Shown here: piece after piece, positions 1 to 5,400 of the stretch
How positions within the stretch are numbered: position 1 is the stretch's first letter
Layout: each line of letters begins with the position of its first letter
Assembly: GCA_035259145.1 (NCBI GenBank)
Contig: DATFWQ010000340.1
Span: 1 to 6,337, forward strand
Length of the DNA stretch: 6,337 nucleotides
Reading direction: 5' to 3'
Source: CF-161 sp035259145
Lineage (GTDB): Bacteria > Chloroflexota > Dormibacteria > Dormibacterales > Dormibacteraceae
Notes under the pieces: generated by a model
The model's database searches: none
What the model saw: only the letters and a program-made list of their open reading frames with translations
Told to the model about the DNA's origin: nothing
Translations under genes and position numbers: made by a program

Positions 1-18
1 CCCGCGCTGAGCCCGAAC

Positions 19-31
19 GGAGAAGCCGTTG
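19..31 (+). promoter_or_regulatory. Shine-Dalgarno and TTG start of the PATAN-domain gene
   Basis: GGAG at 19-22 lies six bases before the TTG at 29-31. In the same frame a TGA at 8-10 closes the reading frame, and the codons between (gcc cga acg gag aag ccg) include no other ATG, GTG or TTG. The TTG is therefore the first possible conventional start and has well-placed ribosome-binding support. The 28 bases before it are too short to identify an upstream gene. Confidence 0.7.
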
Positions 32-1687
32 CAGACCAGAGGGTCGCTAGCCGAAACGAACGTCAAGTCCTTGCTTGAAGCAGCGCAAGCTGAGCGGGCA
101 ACCGGTACCCTGACGCTGCGCCAGAACAGCAGCGGCGCCACTACCCTGTACTTCCTCTTCGGCCACCTCTTCCACGCCGTGGGCGATGGGGCCGCGGGTG
201 ATGATGCGGTCGTCACCGCACTGAGCTGGTCGGACGGCGAGTTCGACTTCGACGCCAAGGCCAAGCTGCCGGCTGACGAGACCGTCCGCTCGTCGATCCC
301 GGAGCTGATCGAACGGTCCTCTGTGAACGGCAGCGCCAGGCCGCCGGCAGCGAGCCCGGCGACGCCTCCGAAGCGCAGGTCGCAGCCGGCTACCCCCCCA
401 GCACCGCCGCCTGTGGCTGCGCCTCCGCCGCAGGAAGCCTGGGTGCCGCCGGCGCAGCCCGCCACGCCCGCGGACGTGGTCGGGCCGGCCGCGGCGACAC
501 CTCCTGACGGCCCGGCGGCGCAGCCGGCACCGCCAGGTGGTGGTCGCGGACAGATGACCCCGGCCGGCTGGCGCCGGTTCTTCAAGCAGCGGCCGAAGCC
601 GCGGCACGGCCGCGAGTCAGTACCGGTCCCGGCTGGCCAGACGATGTACGAGTCGCTCAAGACTTCCTTCGTCGACTTCCCCCGGCTGATCACGACCCTG
701 GAGCGAGAGGGGCACACCGGATATGTCCGGCTCCTTACCGAGAATGCGAACGGCCTGATCTACTTTCGAGAGGGCACCGTCCTGGAATGCGTCTACGACG
801 CCGGTGATGACCCCACTGCGGAACTGGGCAAGATCGCCCTGATCCACTTCAACGAGGAGGTCAACCGGGGCCTGGGAGTCCTCGACGTCGTCGGACTGAC
901 CTCGGAACTGGTCGACGGGCTCTTCGAGCTCACGGTCGCTCACCCGGTCTACACGGAGCTCTACGCATCCTGGGTCGACGTGCCCGCCCTGCTCCGCTTC
1001 CTCGAAGAGCGCCGGCTGAGCGGTACCGTGACTGTCCGAGGCACCACCGGCACTGGCGTGATCATCCTCAAGGAAGGCAAGCTGGCCGGCGCCTACACGA
1101 GCGAGTCTCGCGAGGTCGCCGAGCGCGCAGACGCGGTGCTGGCGCTGTGCCGGGATCCTGGCGCCATGATCGAGGTCAAGGCGCGGATCGAGGCGCGGCA
1201 CGAGCCGCTCGACGTGGCCGACATCGTCGCCAACCGGCGTCCCGCCTACGGCGTCCCCGGCGCAGCGATGGCCCCGCCCCCTGCGGCAGTTCAGGCACCG
1301 ACCGCATCAGCGACGGCTGCAGCCCGGCCACAGACGCCGATGTACGCTGCCCCAGTCGCGGCAGCTCCGGCATACGCAATGCCCTCCGGCGGACCCCCTC
1401 CGCAGTCGGTGGCCACAGCCTACGCACCGCCGACCCCATCGCCGGCAGCTGTGGTTGCTGCCGACTGGGAGGCTGTCGTTGCGGATCTCCAGCAGATTAC
1501 TGAGGAGCAGCTGGGCAACCGTGCTCGGAAGGTCAAGGATCTGCTCGGTGCTGCGGAGCGATCACGACCGGGAATCCAGAGCGCCATTGACCAGATTCCC
1601 ACCATCTCGATCCTCTTCGTGGATGCCTCGCGCCTTGAGGGACTGGCCACCGATCTCAAGGCCAGGCTCGAAGGCTACTCGGTCTAG
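29..1687 (+). CDS. Three-module PATAN/DUF4388-like protein with Pro/Ala linkers
   Basis: The protein has 552 residues, no signal peptide and no membrane segment, so it is probably cytoplasmic. Residues about 4-97 look like a PATAN/DUF4388 domain: a GSLAE start, the helix LLEAAQ, strands TGTLTLRQ, a hydrophobic strand with a G-turn (LYFLFGHLFHA) and the closing pattern LSWSDGEFDFD. Residues about 100-205 are a Pro/Ala-rich linker ending in a basic patch (WRRFFKQRPKPRHGR). Residues about 206-310 and 311-400 look like two further, more diverged modules (TGYVRLL...GLIYFREG and SGTVTVRG...GVIILKEGK). A second Pro/Ala linker spans about 405-475. Residues 476-552 form a charged, largely helical module (starting DWEAVVADLQQ) that I do not recognise. 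PATAN domains are linked to signalling and protein-protein interaction in several phyla, so a scaffold or regulatory role is an inference. The start is the TTG behind GGAG, fixed by an in-frame stop at 8-10. The gene end overlaps the next gene, which suggests co-expression. Confidence 0.8.
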   Translation: MQTRGSLAETNVKSLLEAAQAERATGTLTLRQNSSGATTLYFLFGHLFHAVGDGAAGDDAVVTALSWSDGEFDFDAKAKLPADETVRSSIPELIERSSVNGSARPPAASPATPPKRRSQPATPPAPPPVAAPPPQEAWVPPAQPATPADVVGPAAATPPDGPAAQPAPPGGGRGQMTPAGWRRFFKQRPKPRHGRESVPVPAGQTMYESLKTSFVDFPRLITTLEREGHTGYVRLLTENANGLIYFREGTVLECVYDAGDDPTAELGKIALIHFNEEVNRGLGVLDVVGLTSELVDGLFELTVAHPVYTELYASWVDVPALLRFLEERRLSGTVTVRGTTGTGVIILKEGKLAGAYTSESREVAERADAVLALCRDPGAMIEVKARIEARHEPLDVADIVANRRPAYGVPGAAMAPPPAAVQAPTASATAAARPQTPMYAAPVAAAPAYAMPSGGPPPQSVATAYAPPTPSPAAVVAADWEAVVADLQQITEEQLGNRARKVKDLLGAAERSRPGIQSAIDQIPTISILFVDASRLEGLATDLKARLEGYSV

Positions 1688-3326
1688 ACACCGGCAAGAC
1701 CAGGCTGCAAGACGGCTGGCGCTGGCCCTCCTGGCCGGCGTGGCAGCGATCGTCGTCGGGGCCGCGTGCAGCAGCCCGCCACAGGTCGTCGAGATCTCGC
1801 CCCAGCGCGGGGCCGCGGACGTACGAAGCAGCGAGGTGGTCCGCGTCAAGTTCGACCGGCCCATGGACCGGGCTTCGGTCCAGGCCCGCTTTCACGTGGC
1901 GCCGGCGGTGTCCGGCAACGTTCGCTGGCTCAGCGATACCGAGCTTACGTTCGAGCATGAGCCGTTCACCCCACTGACGCGCTACCAGGCGATCCTCGAC
2001 CCCGGCTACCAGGACGCCCAGGGCGTCACCAACCAGCTGCGTCACAGCTGGACGTTCAAGACCGAGGGCCCGCCCGCTCTCGCCACCACCAACCCTGGCA
2101 ACGGTGATCGGGATGTAGACCCGGCCGCCTACATCACGCTTACCTTCAATCGCGACATGGACCCGGCCAGCCTCCGCAGCGCCATCAGCCTGTCGCCGGC
2201 CGCGCCCTTTCATGTCCGCCAGGACGCAGCCGACCACCGCCGTGTGATTCTGGCGCCGGATTCGCTGCTGGAGCCGCGTGTGACGTACTCGGTCGCGATC
2301 AACCACGAGGCGATCGACGTCGACGGCAATCACGTCAGCGGCGGCAGCGTGGTCACCTTCACCACAGGTGACTTTCGCGCACTGCGGCACTGGGTCAGCT
2401 TCATCGCAGAACCATGGCCCGGCACAGGGAGCGGAGCCGACGGCGTCTGGATAGTGAACGAGAGCAGGTTCCCGCGCCGGCTTGTCGGGGTGCCGGTCAC
2501 GGCGTTCACCTGGTCGGCTGACGGCAGCCGGCTGCTCCTCCGCGGCCCCAGCGGGACCTGGTCCGACCGGCTGCTCGCAGGCAGCGTGAAGACTTTGCCG
2601 ATCGTCGGCGAGTGGGCTGACTTCCTCGCACCCGGACTCGGCTACGCCTTCCTTGACCGGGGCAGCCTCCAGGTTCTCAAGCCGGACGGGAGCGTCGTCC
2701 CCGTCGCAACCGGGGTGACGGGAGCGGCGGTGGCGCCGGGCGGCGGCCGTCTTGCCTACGTCGTTGCCGACCCCGCCGGCACTGGTTCTGAGATCGACGG
2801 ATATGACCCCAACCTGCGTACGCGCTATCGCCTCCAGGTCGAACAGGGTGCGATCGACGGCGTGGCGTGGTCGCCCGACGGGCTCAGCCTGGCCTACCGG
2901 ATCACAACCTCAGACCCTCAGCGACGGGAGATCAAGGTCCGGTCGTTGAAGGACGGAGGTGTCGTCACCGTCGCCGCAGGCCAGGTTTCGGCGCCCATCT
3001 GGCAGGCGGACCGGCGCCACGTCCTGTTCATCGCGGTGGTTGCGTCTCAGGACGGCCCCGTGGCGAAGGCCTTCCGGCTGGCGGTCGGCGACCCGCCGCC
3101 GAAACAGCTGACGCTCAGTCAGGGAATGCCCGTAGACCGGCTGACGCAGGTCGACGCGCTGCGCCCCTCGCCCGACGGGCATCAGCTGGCCTTCGTGTCG
3201 CGATCAGTAGGGCCCGCATCGGTCTGGATGATGAACGCTGACGGCAGCGGCCTCACTCTGCTCACGGACTACGACTCGGAGAGCTTTCCCTACTCCTGCC
3301 GGGCGGTGGCCTGGACCCCAAGCTGA
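1623..3326 (+). CDS. Exported Ig-like (Big_5) plus TolB-like propeller lipoprotein
   Basis: Counting from ATG 1623 the product has 567 residues. A basic n-region (RSRHRQDQAARR, to residue 31) is followed by a hydrophobic stretch (LALALLAGVAAIVVGAA) and Cys49. VGAAC fits the permissive lipobox pattern but lacks the usual Leu at -3, so lipidation is likely but not certain. Residues about 53-147 and 149-250 are two SbsA/Big_5-type Ig-like domains: each has a P-x-x-G opening, a V/T-F-(D/N)-R-x-M-D strand and a W/V-T-F-x-T end. Residues about 255-567 contain TolB/WD40-like blade motifs: WSADGSRLLL (297-306), APGGGRLAYV (371-380), WSPDGLSLAY (416-425) and SPDGHQLAF (516-524). The protein probably acts outside the membrane in binding or surface assembly; no catalytic motif is visible. 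No ATG, GTG or TTG in this frame lies between the upstream stop (1685-1687) and the hydrophobic core, so the start is ATG 1623 or TTG 1635, inside the previous gene. Neither has a clear Shine-Dalgarno. The frame stays open further upstream to at least 1455. Confidence 0.8.
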   Translation: MPRALRDWPPISRPGSKATRSRHRQDQAARRLALALLAGVAAIVVGAACSSPPQVVEISPQRGAADVRSSEVVRVKFDRPMDRASVQARFHVAPAVSGNVRWLSDTELTFEHEPFTPLTRYQAILDPGYQDAQGVTNQLRHSWTFKTEGPPALATTNPGNGDRDVDPAAYITLTFNRDMDPASLRSAISLSPAAPFHVRQDAADHRRVILAPDSLLEPRVTYSVAINHEAIDVDGNHVSGGSVVTFTTGDFRALRHWVSFIAEPWPGTGSGADGVWIVNESRFPRRLVGVPVTAFTWSADGSRLLLRGPSGTWSDRLLAGSVKTLPIVGEWADFLAPGLGYAFLDRGSLQVLKPDGSVVPVATGVTGAAVAPGGGRLAYVVADPAGTGSEIDGYDPNLRTRYRLQVEQGAIDGVAWSPDGLSLAYRITTSDPQRREIKVRSLKDGGVVTVAAGQVSAPIWQADRRHVLFIAVVASQDGPVAKAFRLAVGDPPPKQLTLSQGMPVDRLTQVDALRPSPDGHQLAFVSRSVGPASVWMMNADGSGLTLLTDYDSESFPYSCRAVAWTPS

Positions 3327-3362
3327 CCGACGTCCGAGCCCATCTCAATCGGAAGGGGGCGG

Positions 3363-4685
3363 CTATTCGAGCAGTCGCGCTGCGCCCCTCCACCGGGGCG
3401 CTCTCGATGCTCCTGGCCCGCGGGCGAGAACGTTGAAGTGCGCCAGCAGCTGATCCGCCGTCCGCTCCCACGAGAACCCCTGAGCGCGGCGCTGCCCGCG
3501 CCAGCCCAGCCGGTCGCCCAGACCCGGCTCTTCCAGGATCCTGCGCATCTTTTCCGCATAGGCGGCGGGATCAGGACCGTCGACCAGAAATCCGGTGACG
3601 CCGTCTCGGACAATCGAGGCCAGGCCCGCCACGTTGCTGGCGATGACCGCGGTGCCGCAAGCCTGCGCCTCGAGGCCGACGAGGCCGAAAGACTCACTGT
3701 AGGACGGTATCAGGCACGCCTCGGCAGCGGCGTAGTAGGTGGGTAGCCGGCACTGGGGGATCGACCCGAGGAACTCCACGCGCTCGGTCAGGCCGAGCTT
3801 GCTCACCAGCCGCTGAAGCCGCGCGCATTCGCCGGCGCCGCTGTTTTCTCCGAGCACCAGGAGTCGCGCCGACGGGTGCCGGCCGTCTGCCGTCAGGCGC
3901 CCGAACGCACGGAGGATGACGTCTACTCCCTTCAGCGGCTCCAGGCGCCCCACAAAGACAAACAGCCGGTGATCGGCGTGGCCAAGCCGCAACCTGGCCT
4001 GCTGTCCGGACTCGGCCCGGAAGACGTCCAGGTTGACGCCCGGCGCCACCACGGCGAGGCGGTCTCGTGGCACGTGGTAGGCGCCACACAGGTCATCCGC
4101 CTCTGCCTCGGTGCTTACGACCAGCAGATCCGCACAGCGGGCGATTTCACCCTCCAGGTCGACTCTGATCTCTGGCTCGGCCGCAGCTCCGGGCGCCAGC
4201 TGGCGGTTCTTGACGACCGCAAGCGTGTGGGCGGTGTGGGCCCAGGGCAGCCGCAGGCGGCTGCGAAGGGTGCACGCTGACACACCAGACAGCCAGTAGT
4301 GTGAGTAGATCAGGTCATACGTCAGGCCCTCGTCCGCGATGAAGCCCTCTACGTTGTCCGTGAAGGCACCGACCTCGCCCAGGAGCCGGTATTTGTCGAG
4401 GGCCGGGTCCCCGGCAGGCAGATAGACCACGCGGCTCCAGGGGCTGAGCTGTTCGAGGGTGGGACAGCCGGCGTCCACACGGCGCGTGAACACATCGGAG
4501 GCGATTCCCCGGCGACTGAACTCCCTGCAGACCTCGCGAACGTAGACGTTGAGACCGCCGTTCGCGTTGCGGCCAAGGCTGGCCGTCGGAGAAGTGTGCA
4601 GCGAGATCATGGCTACGCGCCCTACGCTGCGCTCGCCAGCTCTCCTCTCAGGGCCGGCCTCAGCCACGGTACGACGGTCTCCCAT
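3363..4685 (-). CDS. GT4 glycosyltransferase, MshA-like
   Basis: The product has 440 residues and a GT-B fold of the GT4 family. The N-terminal half begins at strand RVAMISLHTSP (23-33) and has the donor-side glycine loop NGGLNVYV (42-49), SHYWLSG (128-134) and HTAHTLAVVKN (150-160). These are hallmarks of the MshA/sucrose-phosphate-synthase branch. The C-terminal half has VFVGRLEPLKG (243-253, Arg247 and Lys252 expected at the nucleotide-sugar diphosphate) and the EX7E motif Glu331-Glu339 in SESFGLVGLE. Family knowledge predicts transfer of a sugar from an activated nucleotide sugar with retention. The substrate is not proven, although inositol-phosphate-contacting positions match MshA (see findings). 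No mshB, mshC or mshD is in the window. The start at 4685 is the longest in frame. GTG 4667 or ATG 4610 are alternatives, but 4610 would cut into the first strand. No Shine-Dalgarno is clear. The gene is divergent from the cytochrome gene and convergent with the propeller gene. Confidence 0.88.
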   Translation of the reverse strand: MGDRRTVAEAGPERRAGERSVGRVAMISLHTSPTASLGRNANGGLNVYVREVCREFSRRGIASDVFTRRVDAGCPTLEQLSPWSRVVYLPAGDPALDKYRLLGEVGAFTDNVEGFIADEGLTYDLIYSHYWLSGVSACTLRSRLRLPWAHTAHTLAVVKNRQLAPGAAAEPEIRVDLEGEIARCADLLVVSTEAEADDLCGAYHVPRDRLAVVAPGVNLDVFRAESGQQARLRLGHADHRLFVFVGRLEPLKGVDVILRAFGRLTADGRHPSARLLVLGENSGAGECARLQRLVSKLGLTERVEFLGSIPQCRLPTYYAAAEACLIPSYSESFGLVGLEAQACGTAVIASNVAGLASIVRDGVTGFLVDGPDPAAYAEKMRRILEEPGLGDRLGWRGQRRAQGFSWERTADQLLAHFNVLARGPGASRAPRWRGAARLLE

Positions 4686-4699
4686 CGAGCCACCGTCGT
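4671..4699. repeat. 8-bp perfect inverted repeat centred on the GT4 start codon
   Basis: ACGACGGT (4671-4678) and ACCGTCGT (4692-4699) are exact reverse complements separated by 13 bases. The dyad centre is at 4685, the first base of the proposed ATG of the minus-strand glycosyltransferase, and the half-site centres are 21 bp apart, about two helical turns. It could be an operator or, in the mRNA, a hairpin that presents the start codon in its loop. Repeats of this size occur by chance in GC-rich DNA, so function is only suggested by position. Confidence 0.35.
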
Positions 4700-4807
4700 G
4701 AGCCGAGGGTCATCATCGACGCGGAGACCGCCGCTATGGAGCACATATCCGGAGAAAAGCAAGCGCGGCGGACGGCCTCCTTATTCCGCTGCCCGCCACC
4801 CTCGGTT

Positions 4808-4824
4808 TGCTATCTTCACGCATC
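4808..4824 (+). promoter_or_regulatory. Extended -10 promoter for a leaderless cytochrome c mRNA
   Basis: TGCTATCTT at 4808-4816 is an extended -10 element (TGn followed by TATCTT, which fits TAnnnT). The expected transcription start, six to eight bases downstream, falls at 4823-4825, on or next to the A of the ATG at 4825. There is no purine-rich Shine-Dalgarno before that ATG, which agrees with a leaderless transcript. At a 17-bp spacer the -35 position (4788-4793, gctgcc) shows no match, as is common with extended -10 promoters. The rest of the 139-base divergent gap holds a relatively AT-rich patch near 4735-4762 (including TTGCTT on the minus strand, 4762-4757) that may serve the glycosyltransferase, but I cannot define a -10 for it. 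Confidence 0.5.
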
Positions 4825-5400
4825 ATGCGAGGTCGCCGGCATCTCACCGCCGTCATCGCAGTCCTGATCCCCGTGATCCTGGCCGGCTGGACGGTGACCG
4901 CGGTCTTCGCGCAGTCGCCCTCGCCGGAGGCCGGCGCCAGCCCCGCGGCCCTGCCTGGTGATCCCGTCAAAGGGCAGCAGCTGTTCACCGCCCAGGGCTG
5001 CGGCACCTGCCACGGGGCAAACCTTGAGGGCACCAGCCTTGCCCCCAGGCTCAACCCGATCACCCAGCTGGCGGGCGTATCCAATCCAAAGGACCCGGCC
5101 TTCATCCAGGCCACGATCTGCAACGGCCGTCCGAAGGACCCTGCTTACTCGGGCACGATGGCGGCATACTGCCCGGCCCTGAGCGAGCAGCAGATCAAGG
5201 ACCTGACCGCCTACATACTCGACCAGAACAGCAAGGGCGGCGGCGGGCTGGACCCGGTCGCGCTGGCTCGCAGCAACGTCTTCTGGGTCACGATTTCCAT
5301 CTTTCTGCTCGTCATGGTCACGTACCTGCTGGCCCGCTACAACATGCGGTGGATCGACAGGCGCGCTGCTGAGCGCCGGGAGAGGGGACGGAGGCAATAA
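4825..5400 (+). CDS. Membrane-anchored mono-haem cytochrome c
   Basis: The product has 191 residues. It begins with a signal sequence (basic MRGRRH, hydrophobic core about 8-22, likely cleavage after VFA at residue 29). A short Pro/Ala/Ser spacer leads to the cytochrome c domain. That domain starts at GDPVKGQQLF and carries the haem-attachment motif C59-G-T-C62-H63. Met112, in SGTMAAYC, is the likely distal haem ligand. The domain ends with the usual helix LSEQQIKDLTAYIL (119-132). A second hydrophobic helix (about 152-170) and an Arg-rich tail follow, so the haem domain faces outside and the tail faces the cytoplasm. The role is single-electron transfer in a respiratory chain; the partner cannot be named from this window. 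Cys99 and Cys116 lie outside the haem motif on either side of Met112 and could form a disulfide. ATG 4825 is preferred over the in-frame TTG at 4807, because that TTG is part of the probable -10 element. A GT28-type glycosyltransferase follows directly. Confidence 0.88.
   Translation: MRGRRHLTAVIAVLIPVILAGWTVTAVFAQSPSPEAGASPAALPGDPVKGQQLFTAQGCGTCHGANLEGTSLAPRLNPITQLAGVSNPKDPAFIQATICNGRPKDPAYSGTMAAYCPALSEQQIKDLTAYILDQNSKGGGGLDPVALARSNVFWVTISIFLLVMVTYLLARYNMRWIDRRAAERRERGRRQ
5383..5400 (+). promoter_or_regulatory. Shine-Dalgarno and ATAA stop/start overlap
   Basis: AGGGG (5383-5387) and GGAGG (5390-5394) lie inside the last codons of the cytochrome gene, directly before ATAA at 5397-5400. TAA (5398-5400) ends the cytochrome, and ATA (5397-5399) is in frame with the glycosyltransferase that follows. 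The arrangement mirrors the common ATGA overlap used for coupled re-initiation, with A in place of G at 5399. AGGGG has a normal nine-base spacing to the ATA; GGAGG, at two bases, would be too close. Confidence 0.45.

Noticed and set aside
330..640. Low-complexity GC-rich stretch as a possible repeat array
   Set aside because: It encodes an irregular Pro/Ala linker without a fixed repeat unit, so it is protein-level low complexity rather than a DNA repeat.
617..1201. Minus-strand open frame opposite the PATAN gene
   Set aside because: It mirrors the codon structure of the PATAN gene, shows no family motif and has no ribosome-binding support.
1656..2390. Long minus-strand open frame opposite the Ig-like/propeller gene
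   Set aside because: It is antisense to a well-supported gene, has no recognisable domain, and long antisense frames are expected in GC-rich coding DNA.
3327..3362. Possible terminator between the convergent genes (TCCGA 3333-3337 and TCGGA 3349-3353)
   Set aside because: The stem is only five base pairs with an 11-base loop, and no T-tract follows on either strand.
5373..5400. Programmed -1 frameshift fusing the cytochrome tail to the glycosyltransferase
   Set aside because: The topology would allow it and the frame offset is -1, but there is no XXXYYYZ slippery heptamer in the 28-base overlap. A re-initiation overlap explains the layout more simply.
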